From Bradyrhizobium sp. 1 (GTDB lineage: Bacteria > Pseudomonadota > Alphaproteobacteria > Rhizobiales > Xanthobacteraceae), in assembly GCF_023073315.1 (NCBI RefSeq), contig NZ_JADPJH010000018.1, forward strand, positions 310,494 to 374,493: a stretch of DNA of 64,000 nucleotides, read 5' to 3'. A program made the position numbers and the translations under genes. Shown here piece after piece: positions 46,025 through 57,600 of the stretch. The notes beneath the pieces were generated by a model that worked only from the letters and a program-made list of their open reading frames with translations, was not told where the DNA came from and ran no database searches. Positions within the stretch are counted from its first letter, which is position 1. Every line of letters starts with the position of its first letter.

Positions 46025-47149
46025 TCACGATCCCCCGCCTGCGGTACCCGAGTTCACCGGCGCCAGTTCGTCTTCCCGGCATCGCCAGCCGTCGGCGGCT
46101 TTGACGAAGGCAAAGGTTCGCTGGATCCTCAGGCGGCGCGTGACATTGAAGGCCTCGCCGGAGCGCTCTCTGTTGCCGGTCCCGGGCTGTGGACGGCCCG
46201 TACTGGCATTCCAGCAGGTGCCGGTGCAGTTCGACGCGACCTTGCTGCAGGTGGTGAACGGCGCCAGCACGACCATCTCGATTTCGCCCGTGACCTGCGC
46301 CTCCTGGTCGGTCACCTGGCTGTCGAGCGCGTAGACGCGGTTGATGCGGAGGAAATTGCCGCAGGAATTGGCCGCGTGAATCCGCGCGGCGCAGAAGTCG
46401 ACGGCGTCGGTGTCGGGTGAGCGGGCCGCGACCTGCCGGCCGAACACTTTCTTCGGATCTCCCTTGGCGGCAGCGATTTCGCCGGTCTTGTGCTTCAGAT
46501 AGTCGCCGAGACAATCTTCCGCGGATTCAAGTTCCCCAAGCGGCACGTTCTCCTTGCCGACGAGATTGCATTTGCGATCGCGCTCCCGCGTCCACCGACC
46601 GTATTCGGCGAAGGCAAAGCGTGCCGCGGTCGGGTCGAGCTTGCCGATCAGGCCGAGCACCTGGCCGTTGAGCTCGGTCTCGCTGAGCGCCAGCGACGGG
46701 TCCGCGCAGATCACCGCGCCAGCCGCGGTGTTGGCCGCGAGACAGTCGAAATCCGGGTCGCGCAGGATCGCGGCGCGCTCCTCGGTGACTTTGAGAAGGC
46801 ACGCCCTCACCCGGTCGAAATCGTCGGGGCGGATCGCGGTCTGGCCCACGATGCCGCAGCCGAGATTACGCTGGCGGGTCCAGATTGCGTTCTCCTCGAT
46901 TGCCGGCAGGCGGTCGGGCAGGCGGGCGAGCCGCGCCTCGATCGCCGTGCTCAGCTTCTCGGCGGCGGCAGCAAGCTCGGCGTCGCCGCAGAACAGTTGA
47001 TTGCCGGGGTCGCGGATCTGCTGGCAGTTGTTCTTGGCGAACAGCGGCAGCCTGTCGGCGATCGAGCGGTCGGACGGGCCGGATTGCGCGGACGCAAGCG
47101 TCGCCGGGAGCGCCAGCAGCGCAAGCGTAGTCAGCACGATGAACCGCAT
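46025..47149 (-). CDS. exported LprI/DUF1311-like cysteine-rich protein
   Basis: The 374-residue protein has a signal peptide (MRFIVLTTLALLALPATLASAQ). Two or three helical repeats with paired cysteines follow (NCQQIRDPGNQLFCGD, FDCLAANTAAGAVICADPSLALSE, RDRKCNLVGKENVP). That is the LprI/DUF1311 pattern of lysozyme inhibitor-like envelope proteins. The C-terminal 120 residues form a separate domain with further cysteines (DFCAARIHAANSCGNFLRI, FTTCSKVASNCTGTCW). A specific function is not known. It is upstream of the LapG-like protease on the left, on the same strand. Confidence 0.65.
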   Translation of the reverse strand: MRFIVLTTLALLALPATLASAQSGPSDRSIADRLPLFAKNNCQQIRDPGNQLFCGDAELAAAAEKLSTAIEARLARLPDRLPAIEENAIWTRQRNLGCGIVGQTAIRPDDFDRVRACLLKVTEERAAILRDPDFDCLAANTAAGAVICADPSLALSETELNGQVLGLIGKLDPTAARFAFAEYGRWTRERDRKCNLVGKENVPLGELESAEDCLGDYLKHKTGEIAAAKGDPKKVFGRQVAARSPDTDAVDFCAARIHAANSCGNFLRINRVYALDSQVTDQEAQVTGEIEMVVLAPFTTCSKVASNCTGTCWNASTGRPQPGTGNRERSGEAFNVTRRLRIQRTFAFVKAADGWRCREDELAPVNSGTAGGGS

Positions 47150-47275
47150 TCCAGTCGCCCCCGTATCGGAGGCGCCATGCTAGCGTTCCGGACCGCGGGG
47201 TGGAATGGGTTTGTGGAGAATGTCTATGTGAGACCCGTAGCCCGGATTGCGCTGTTCTTCATCCGGGCTACCAGA

Positions 47276-48001
47276 TCAATCGGCGGCGACCATCGAGAAC
47301 CGCACGGGTTCGACGACATATTTCATCACGGCGGACTGATAGAGCACGAACAACGGCTGGTAGCTCCGCGCGTCGTCGTCCTCGACCATCGCCATACGGC
47401 GGTTGTCGAGCATCAGCCAGTGGCCGTCGAGCTTCGCTGCAGCGACCGCATGGTCTTCGCCGGCCCTGACGTCGCGCACCACGACGATGCGGAGATCCTC
47501 ATTGGCAACGCCCGCGAGCCGCAGCGCGGCCAGCTTGGCGATGGCATAGTCTTCGCAGTCGCCGGCCCCGCGCGCGAAGGTCGCAAGCGGCGAGCTCCAG
47601 ACGTCGTCGATGCCGTCATTGGCGGCCCGGATGGCAAGGTTGATGGCGCGGTTGGTCTCGCCGAGCTTCGCGCGGCCGTCTCGGCTGCGGGCCTGATCGA
47701 CGATGGCGAGCAGTTTCAGCGCTGCGGGCGACGCGCAATTATCCCGGTCGCCGTCGCACAGCGTGAGCTGCACCATGTCGTCGTCGAGCCTGGACTTCAA
47801 TGCCGACCATTTCTGCTGGAGGCTGCCGGATGAGATGGCGAAGGCGAATACGCCGAACGGCTCGGCGGATTTGCGCACGAGGACGCCGGCACCCGGCGAC
47901 AGCAGCGTGCCGGCGCGAAGGTCGGCGGTCGACCCAAGCAGGATCAATCCGCACAGGACAATGATTGCGCGCCAGGCGCGCGCGCGAGCAGCGGTCTCCA
48001 T
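47276..48001 (-). CDS. LapG-like periplasmic transglutaminase-like cysteine protease
   Basis: The 241-residue protein begins with a signal peptide (about 11-31). It belongs to the bacterial transglutaminase-like cysteine proteinases (BTLCP, PF06035/DUF920), which include LapG. The catalytic triad is C149 in GAGDCEDYA, H184 in GEDHAV and D199 in LDNRR. D148 and E150 flank the cysteine as do the calcium-binding residues of Pseudomonas LapG. LapG cuts the N-terminus of a giant surface adhesin to release it. Here a giant adhesin is encoded divergently 620 bases away. ATG at 48001 has AAGGGGAT at good spacing; longer reading frames lack support. Confidence 0.85.
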   Translation of the reverse strand: METAARARAWRAIIVLCGLILLGSTADLRAGTLLSPGAGVLVRKSAEPFGVFAFAISSGSLQQKWSALKSRLDDDMVQLTLCDGDRDNCASPAALKLLAIVDQARSRDGRAKLGETNRAINLAIRAANDGIDDVWSSPLATFARGAGDCEDYAIAKLAALRLAGVANEDLRIVVVRDVRAGEDHAVAAAKLDGHWLMLDNRRMAMVEDDDARSYQPLFVLYQSAVMKYVVEPVRFSMVAAD

Positions 48002-48621
48002 CTGACATCCCCTTTCCGGCTTCGCGAGGTCCCGCTCGACCTCGACGTGCCGGGCTTTGTTGCTTTCGCCGAGATAGTGCGAGCCGGGCCGTTTTGTTCT
48101 GCTTAACGCGCCCGGCAGGGGTCCCAAAACCGTGGGGCAGGCTGAAACGGGACTGTCCAAATTGCGTAAAATTTTACGATTCGCCGGCTAGGAAGGGCCC
48201 GGCTGCCGCGAAATGGAACCAATTGCAGGCACAAGTTGTGGGAACGCTCAATCTGCGTCTTATGGCTAACGACCCGCTATTTCACCGGTTCTGTTAGCTG
48301 GCTCACAGATTTAACTCCGTATTTGCCGCAGGATGCTGCGGGGCACCACGAAGGAAAGATGACACAAGTATCTGTAGCCGGACTCGTGCCGATAAATACT
48401 TGGGATGACTGGAAATGCGTGAAAGTAAGCCGAATTCAACTTTATTGTATTCAAAAAATTACTTTGGCTACTCTGTGAAGGCGCCGCCGGGTAGGGCCTC
48501 TCGCAGCCGAGTGACGCGAAATCACACAAGCAATAGATGGTTTCGCTAAGGACTTGGTAATGCTATGCAAGCTTAGGCGATCGATACTTACTTAGATTTT
48601 AACCCTTTTTACGGTGCCCGG
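48002..48621. other. AT-rich divergent regulatory region of protease and adhesin
   Basis: No gene is supported in these 620 bases. The right part (about 48430-48600) is clearly richer in A and T than the surrounding DNA, as is usual for promoters silenced by H-NS- or MucR-like proteins. A 14-base perfect palindrome lies at 48165-48178. It should carry the promoters of both the protease and the adhesin. Confidence 0.6.
48165..48178. promoter_or_regulatory. 14-bp perfect palindrome, candidate operator
   Basis: CGTAAAATTTTACG is fully palindromic. It is about 164 bases upstream of the protease start and 444 bases upstream of the adhesin. The binding protein is unknown. Confidence 0.5.
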
Positions 48622-51600
48622 TTGAATTACGCTGGCCAATTTGACGCCGCGATTTTCTTGGACGGCCAGGGTTCCCGCTCGCCCGCCGATGTCCATGTCG
48701 ATTCCTTTACCGCCAAAGCGCATGGTCACGTGCCCGAAGGCGCGGTCGTTGTTGCCGACCCGAACCTGATCTTTCACGGCGAGTACAAGCGCGCCGGCGC
48801 CGACCTCGTGGTGTCCCATGAGGGTCACGAGTTCGTCGTTCACGATTACTTCAGGGGTGACAAGCGCGCGGCGATCGCCTCGCCCGATGGTGCCCACCTC
48901 ACCGGCGATATCGTCAATGCGCTCACGGGCCATGTCCAATATGCGCAGGCTGCTGGCGGCATCGCCGCGGCCCAAGTCATCGGCCACGTCACCAAGCTCT
49001 CCGGCAGCGCCACCGCGGTCCGCAACGGCGTCTCGGTCATCCTGAACAACGGCGACAATGTCGAGAAGGGCGACGTGGTCTCGACCGGCGGCGACTCGAC
49101 GCTGGGCATCACCTTCATCGACGGCACCGTGTTCGGCCTGTCCTCCAACGCGCGGATGGTGCTGAACGAGATGGTCTACGACCCCAACGGGTCGAACAAT
49201 TCCTCGCTGCTCAGCCTGGTCGCGGGCACCATCACCTTCGTCGCCGGCGAGACCGCCAAGCACGGCGACATGAAGATCGACACGCCGGTCGCCACCATGG
49301 GCATCCGCGGCACGGCGGTGTTGAACCAGATCAACTTCGTCGTTCCCGCCGGCGGCGGCGATCCGCAGCCGCAGGTGAGCTTCCAGGTGCTGGTCGAGCC
49401 GAACGGCACGACCGGCTCCTACATCCTGTTCGACAAGGTCACGCTGCTGCCGATCGCGACGGTCAATCAGGCCGGCCAGATGATCCAGATCAGCGGCGGC
49501 AACGTCTCGATCACCAATGCGCTGATGTCGCCGGACATTCAGAAGCTGATCACCGACGTGTTCACGCTGAAGTTCACCGACAACAACACCAACACCAAGC
49601 TGACCACGAACTTCACCGACACGATCACGCAGAACGGCAACATTGTCTTCATCAAGACGGACACCGGTGCCACCGCGACCGCGACCTTCACGAATCTCAA
49701 TCAGCCGGGATCGCCGGGGACCGGCACGCCCCCGCAGACCAGCACCCGCATTCCCGGCCCGCCCGACTCCCGCAGCCTCGATCTCAACGGCAACGTGATC
49801 TCGGCGTTCGCGCTGACCGAGCGCGCGGACACGACCGGCGACACGGTAGATTCCGACACGGTCTCCGGACGGATCACCTTCGTCGACCAAAATTTGGGCG
49901 ATCAGCCGACGGTGAGCGTGAATCTTGCCGGCGCGCCGAACTACGTCTACCAGAGCGCCGGCCACCAGGATGTCACCGGCTCGCTCACCGCGCTCCAGAA
50001 GCAGGACATCGCGGCGACGCAGATCCAGATCAGCGTCGTCGCCGAAGCGGGCAACAACAACAACGGCTCGGCGGTCTGGACCTACACGATCCCTGACCAC
50101 GTTTTCGACTTCCTCGCGGCCGGTGAAACGCTGACGCTGACTTACATGATCCGCGTCAACAACAATTTCGCGGTCAACCCTGAATCCACGTACATCCCGA
50201 TCACGATCACGATCACGGGCACCAACGACAAGCCGGTGATCACCACCAGCGTTCCGACCATCACCTTCGAAGGCGGCACCAGCGTGCCGGGTGGTCCGCT
50301 CACCAGCGACGTGCCGACGTCGGGGACGCTGACTTTCAAGGATGTCGACCTCACCGACACGCACACGGTGTCCGTCGCGCTGACGAGCGCGACCCTGCCT
50401 GACGGATCCGTGCCGCCGGGTCCGCTTGCGCTGTTCCAGAGCGCGATGTCGGTCGCGATCGCGGCGGGCGCCGACAGCAAGGGCACTGGTACCGGCACCA
50501 TCAACTGGTCGCTGGCAGATCTGCCGGTCTATCTCGCAGACTTCATTCCGAAGGGTGAGGTGCTGACGCTGGTCTACACCGTGACGGTCAAGGACTCGCA
50601 AGGCGCGATTTCGCAGCAGACCATCACTGTCACGATCACCGGCACCGACGCGCCCGCGGTGGTGTGGATCGCGACCGACAAGGCCGGCGCGCCCTCCGGC
50701 GGCTTCTGGAAGGACGCGGCCAACTGGGAAACCGGCACGGTCCCGACCATCAATGACGACGTCATCGTCATCACCGATCAGCTGCACGGCCTGACGCCGT
50801 CCTATCCGGTGACGATCGACGCGGCTGCTTATGCCAAGTCGATCACCATGAACGATTTCGGCGGCCCGCCGCCGAAAGTGATCAATCAGAGTTCGCTGAC
50901 GATATCAGGCGCACTCAACATGGGCGCCGATTCGATCTTCATCAATGCCGCGACCGGCACGATGTCCGTCGGCGGCAAGGCCGAAATCCTGGACACGGCT
51001 GTGTTCACCAATGCGGGCTATCTGACGCTCGCCGGCGGCGGTGATTTTGCCAGCGGCACCGCGATCACCAATTCCGGCACGATCGAGCTGTCGGGCGGCA
51101 CGTTGAAGACGCTCGCCACGATCCACAATGCCGGCGGCACGCTGAAGGCCGATGCCAGCACGACCCTGATCGTCGATACCGCAATGGTTGACGGTGGCAC
51201 CGTCACCATTCTGGGCACGCTGGAGCTCGACGGCACCAGCCTGATCGAGAACGGCGCGCTGAACAATTCCGGCATGGTCAACGTCAAGGGCGCGACCGAG
51301 TTCGCCCACGAGACCGTCTCCAACACTTCCAGCGGCACGATCAAGGTGCTGGCGAACGGCTGGCTGACCATTGACCATGGTTCCAGCGTCACCAACACCG
51401 GCAACGTCACGGTCGATGCAACCGGCAAGCTGACCGTCAACGCCTCCACCATCAGCGGTGCGGGTACCGTCACCGGCGACGGCGAGATCGAGCTGACCGG
51501 GAACGCCGTGCTGAGCGGCGGTACCCTGAAGAACAATGCGAGCATTGAGGTCAGCGGCACGGGCAATGCGCTGGACGGCGAGACGGTCACGAACGCAAGC

Positions 51601-54600
51601 GCCGGCACGATCGAGGTTCTGACGAACGGTGTGCTGACGATCGACCAGGGCTCTGTCGTTACCAACATCGGCAATGTCACGGTCGATGCCAGCAGCAAGC
51701 TGACGGTGAACGGCGCCACGATCAGCGGGGCCGGCACGGTCACCGACAACGGCGAGATCGACCTGACCGGCAATGCCGTCCTGAGCGGCGGCGTGCTGAA
51801 AAACAACGCCGCGTTCAAGGTCAGCGGTACCGGCAACGCGTTGCATAACGAGACGATTACCAACAGCTCGACCGGCGCGATCGAGGTGCTCGCCGACGGC
51901 GCGCTGACGATCGACCAGGGCTCGACGGTCGACAATTTCGGCAACGTCACCGTCGATGCCAGCGGCAAGCTGACGGTGAACGGCGCCACGATCAGCGGGG
52001 CGGGTACCGTCACCGACAACGGCGAGATCGACCTGACCGGCAGCGCCGTCCTGAACGGTGGCGTGCTGAGCAACAACGCCGCCTTCAAGGTCAGCGGCGC
52101 CGGCAACGCGTTGCACAACGAGACGATTACCAACAGCTCGACCGGCACGATCGAGGTGCTCGCCAACGGCGCACTGACGATCGATCAGGGCTCCGACGTC
52201 ACCAACGCCGGCAATGTCACGGTCGATGCCAGCGGCAAGCTGACGGTGAACGGCGTCACGATCAATGGCGCCGGTACCGTCACCGACAACGGCGAGATCG
52301 ACTTGACCGGCAACGCCGTCCTGAACGGTGGCGTGCTGAAAAACAACGCGGCCTTCAAGGTCAGCGGCATCGGCAATGCGCTGGACAACGAAGCGGTCAC
52401 CAACAGCTCGACCGGCAAGATCGAGGTGCTGGCCAATGGTGCGCTGACGATCGATCAGGGCTCCGTTGTCACCAACACCGGCAACGTCACCGTCGATATC
52501 ACCGGCAAGTTGACGGTGAGCGGTGCGACGATCAGCGGCACCGGTACGGTGACGGACGACGGCGAGATCGACCTGGCCGGCAACGCGGTGTTGAGCGGCG
52601 GCGTCCTGAAGAACAATGCCAGCCTCAAGGTCAGCGGCACGGGCAATGCGCTCGACAGCGAGACCGTCACAAATGCCGGCACCATCGAGGTGCTGACCAA
52701 TGGCGCGCTCACTATCGATCAGGGCTCGACCGTCAACAATTCGACCGGCAACCTCGTCGTCGACGGCAACGCTGCGCTGAGGCTGGACCACGCCACGATC
52801 AGCGGCGGCGCCGTCAAGGGCACCGGCACGATCGACGTCACCGGCGCCAGCAAGATCGACGGCGGGGCTACGGTCAGCATCAGCACGATCACCGCCGACG
52901 CCGCGCTGACGCTGGACGGCGTCACCGTCTCCGGCACTGATATCACCGACAAGTCCAGTGTCGCGATCGCCAGCACTGTCCAGCTCAAGGACGGCGCCAC
53001 GATCCAGGGCGCCAGCGGATTGAAGGGCGCGGTCAACAACAACGGCACGCTCGAGATCGCCGGCGCGGCGACGTTGCTCAACGATGTCGTCACCAACACC
53101 GGCCACGTCATCAAGATCGACGATGGCAAGACGCTGACGCTGTCCGGCACCGAGATCGATGGCGGCACCATCAACAATTACAGCGCCGGGACCGGAGGCA
53201 CGATTGACGTCACCGGCGACAGCAAGATCGGCGGCAATGCGACTCTGAATCACGGCGCGGTCACGGTGGAGAGCGGCTATGCGTTGACGTTCGGCGACGC
53301 GACGGTTGCGGGCACCGCGATCGCCAACCACGGCGCTGTCAATGTCGAGACGAGCAAGAAGCTGACGCTGAACGATGCCAGCCTGACCGGCGGTGCGCTC
53401 ACGGTCTCTGGCACGCTGGATTCGACCGGTACGACCACGGTCACCAATGCGGGCATCACCAACAACGGCCTGATCGAAGCCCTTGGCGGCTTGCTGACGC
53501 TTGCCGCCACGACCTCCGCCACCATCGCCAATGCCGGCACGCTTCAGGCGAAGAGCGGCGAACTCGACATCAACGGTGAAGCCGTCACCAACACCGGCAC
53601 GCTGGCCGCGATCAACAACGGCACGCTGAAGCTGATCGGGATGACGGTGACCAATACCGTTGGCACGGTGTCGGTGGAGAGCGGCTCGACGCTCGATCTC
53701 AACGGTGCAACCATCGACGGCGGCACGGTGACTATCGCCGGCACGCTGGAATCGATCGGCACGAGCGCCATCAACAACGGTAACATCACCAATACCGGCA
53801 CGATCACCGTCACCAGCGGTACTTTGACGATCGATCCCGCGGTCCAGCACACCATCACAAACAGCCACCTGATCCAGGCGAATGGCGGTGAGCTCGACAT
53901 CTCCGGAGACCTGATCGTCAACACGGCCGATATCAAGGCGATCAACCACGGTACGCTGAAGCTGGCTGGTGTCACGATCACCAATGGCGGCGGAGCGGTC
54001 ACAGTCGACGCCACGTCGAAGCTGTACCTGTCCGGCGTCTCCTCGATCAACGGCGGCAGCCTGACCAATGCCGGCAATCTCTACAGCGTCTCCGGCAACA
54101 ACTCGGTCTCGGCCGGCGTCACCAACACCGGCACCATCGAAGTCCAGACCGGCACGCTGAACCTTTCCGGCGGCATCGCCGGCGCAGGCACGCTTGTCAT
54201 CGACGACACGGCAACGCTCGAGCTCGGCGGCGCGAACGCGCAGACCGTCACCTTCGCCGGCGGCACCAATACGCTCCAGCTCGACAAGACGAGCCATGAC
54301 TTTAGCGGCACCGTCACGGGTGCGGCGTCGACCGGCGGCACCTTCAACGTGACCGGGGCCGGCAACATCACGACCTCGAAGGGCGACGCGCTCGACTTCA
54401 CCGCCTCGGGCGGGAGCAGCGGCAGCCACGGCAACATCGTACTGACGCCGACCGGCGCGCTGACCGGTGCGACCAATGGCATCGTCGTCACCCAGAACGG
54501 CATTGGCGACATCTCGCTGACGACCGTTGGCGACATCACCGGCCAGAGCGGCAACGGTATCGTGCTGCACGACGGCGCGACCGGCGCAGGCGACATCACG

Positions 54601-57600
54601 GCGACCATCGGTGGCGGCGTCTCCGGCGCGGTCGGCCTCGATGTCGTCTCCCATGGCGCCGGCGGCGTCACCATCACGAATAACGGGCATATCGCCGGCA
54701 CGACCTCGTTCGGCATCAATGTCGACCAGGACGATGCGGCTGCGACCGGCTCGACCCACATCACCAACACAGGCTCCGTGATCGGCGCCGACGGTGTTGC
54801 TGCGATCTCCATCCAGGAGAATGCCGCAGGCACGGCGACGATCGACAATTCCGGCACCATCGGGCCTGGCGCTGCGAACGTGGCCTCGACGACCTCCGCG
54901 ATCGTCGAGACAGGCGGCGAGATTACGATCAACAATACCGGCCATATCAACGGCAACATTTCGGTTGCCACCGCCACGTTCAACAACGGGGCGACAGGGA
55001 CTTGGACCGTTTCCGGCAGCGGCGTGTTCGGCGATGCATCGTCGATCATCAACCATGGCGAGATCGACCTGCACGGCGCGTCGATCTCCGGGACCGGGCT
55101 GAGCATCGACAATTACGCGGATATCGATAGCTGGGGCACCGCGTCGATCTCCGGCACCATCACCAATGCCGGCACCATCGAGGTCCATGACGGCGACCTG
55201 GTGCTGTTCGGCTCACTCACGGGCACGGGCTCGGTCACCGTCGATAGCGGCGCGCTCTTGAAGCTCGAGGGCACGGTCACGCAGACGATCAATCTTGCCG
55301 GCGACGGCGCCGCGCTCGAGATCGACACCTCGACCTTTGGCGGTTCGATCGGGGAGCTGTCGGCGACCGACACGATCGACCTGTCGACCATCAAGTTCGG
55401 CCTCCACACCAGCGCGGTCTATGTCGCCAATGCCGATGCCGCGACCGGCGGTGTACTGACCGTCACTGGAGACGACGGCCATACCATCAGCCTGAAGCTG
55501 ACCGGCGCCGATTATAGCCACGCCCATTTTGCCGGTACGGATGACGGCACCGGCAATACGCTGATCACGATCCATGCCGATGACGACGCGCCGGCGTTTA
55601 CCGACGGTGGAGTGCTGGCCGCGAGTGTCTCGGAACGGGCTGACGCCACCGGCGACTTCGTCACGCTCGATGCGTCAACGCCCGCGACCGGCGCGACCAA
55701 TTTCACAGATATCGATCTGACCGACCTGCCGACGGCGCAGATCACCGGCCAGGCGGTGACCTCGCTCGGCGCCGATCACCTCACCGACTTCACCGCATCG
55801 CTCACGAACGGCGAGATCACGGCGCTCAAGAACGGGCTGACGCTTCTGCCGCAGACCGGCCTGAACAACGGCACGGTCACCTGGAGCTATTCGATCGCCG
55901 ACGGCAAGCTGGATTTCCTCGGTCAGGACCAGACCGCGAAGATCGTCTCCACCGTCACGCTGACCGACGATTACGGCAAGACCGCCACGACCGATGTCAC
56001 GATCACCATCACCGGCAAGAACGACGCGCCGACATTGGCCGGGGTGAGCACGGATCCGCTGGCGGATACGGCCGCGAACGACAGCTTCTTGGATATCACG
56101 GGAATGCTGGTTGGCACCGATGCCGACCATGGCGAGACGGCATCGCTGCATTATGCCGTGCTGGATACGCATGACCAGGCGGTGAGCACGCTTGCGGGTC
56201 ACTACGGCTCGCTGACCGTCAACTCCGACGGCACCTACGACTACGTTCCCGATGCTGCGGCGATCAACGCACTGTCGGAAGGCAATTATACGGAAACTTT
56301 CACCGTCCAGACCACGGACGCGCACGGCGCGACCGGCACGGCGGTGTTAACCGTAAACGTCACCGGCGCCAACGACGCGCCGACGCTGGCGGCGGTGAGC
56401 ACGGATCCGCTGGTGGATACGGCCGCGTCCGACAGCTTCGCCGATATCACGGGGACCCTGGTCGGGACCGACGCCGATAGCGGCGAAACGGCGGGACTGA
56501 CTTACGCCGTGCTGGACGCGCACGACCAGGCGGTGAGCACGCTTGCGGGTCACTACGGCTCGCTGACCGTCAATTCCGACGGCAGCTACGACTACGTTCC
56601 GGACGCTGCGGCGGTCAACGCGCTGTCGGAAGGCAATTATCCGGATATTTTCACGGTCCAGACCAAGGACGCGCATGGCGCGACCGGCGCGGCGGTGTTC
56701 ACGGTGAACGTCACTGGCGCCAACGACGCACCGACGCTGGCTGCGGTGAGCACGGACGCGCTGGTCGATACGGCCGCGTCCGACAGTTTCGCCGATCTCA
56801 CCGGAACGCTGGTCGGGACCGACGCCGATACCGGCGAAACGGCGGGACTGACATACGCCGTGCTGGATGCGCATGACCAGGCGGTGAGCACGCTTGCGGG
56901 TCACTACGGCTCGCTGACGGTCAATTCCGACGGCACCTACGACTACGTTCCGGACGCCGCCGCGATCAACGCGTTGTCGGAAGGCAATTATACGGATATT
57001 TTCACCGTCCAGACCAAGGACGCGCATGGCACGACCGGCACGGCGGTGTTCACCGTGAACGTCACCGGCGCCAACGACGCGCCGACGGTCACGGCGGCAA
57101 GCGGCGACAGCGCAGGCGCGACGCTGCCCGAGGCCAATGCCGGGCTGGACAAGACCGGCACGCTGACGCTGTCCGATGCCGATACCACGGACCACGTCGG
57201 CGTCGCGCTCGATCACGTCTCCGTCCATCTCAACGGCATCCTGCAGACCGACGATATCGCCGGGCTGTCCAATGCGGACCTGCTGCATTATTTCACGGTG
57301 CCGTCCGGCGACATCCTGAACGGCACGGCCGACCACGGCCAGTTCACCTGGGAGTTCAATTCGGGAAGCCAGGCGTTCGACTTCCTCGCCGCCGGCCAGA
57401 CGCTGTCGCTGCAATACACGATCGTGCCTGACGACGGGCATGCGGCGACCGGCACCGGAAATGGCGTCGTCACCGTCACCATCGCCGGCAGCAACGATTC
57501 GCCGACGCTCGACAACACGACGCTGGACCCCGTCGCCGGCAACGCCAGCGATCCGACCGGAGCTGCGATCAGCGATCTCTTCGCGAACAAATTCCACGAC

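Noticed and set aside
48236..48478. 80-codon open frame in the region upstream of the adhesin
   Set aside because: No ribosome site, no recognisable similarity and atypical codons; the region fits a regulatory stretch better.
51451..52797. Regular repeats considered as a CRISPR array
   Set aside because: The units are 270 bases, fully coding and in frame, without short repeats and unique spacers.
50905..55188. 1427-codon minus-strand frame opposite the adhesin repeats
   Set aside because: Its apparent repeats mirror the adhesin's DNA repeats. Valine/aspartate/arginine bias and absence of a ribosome site mark it as a shadow.
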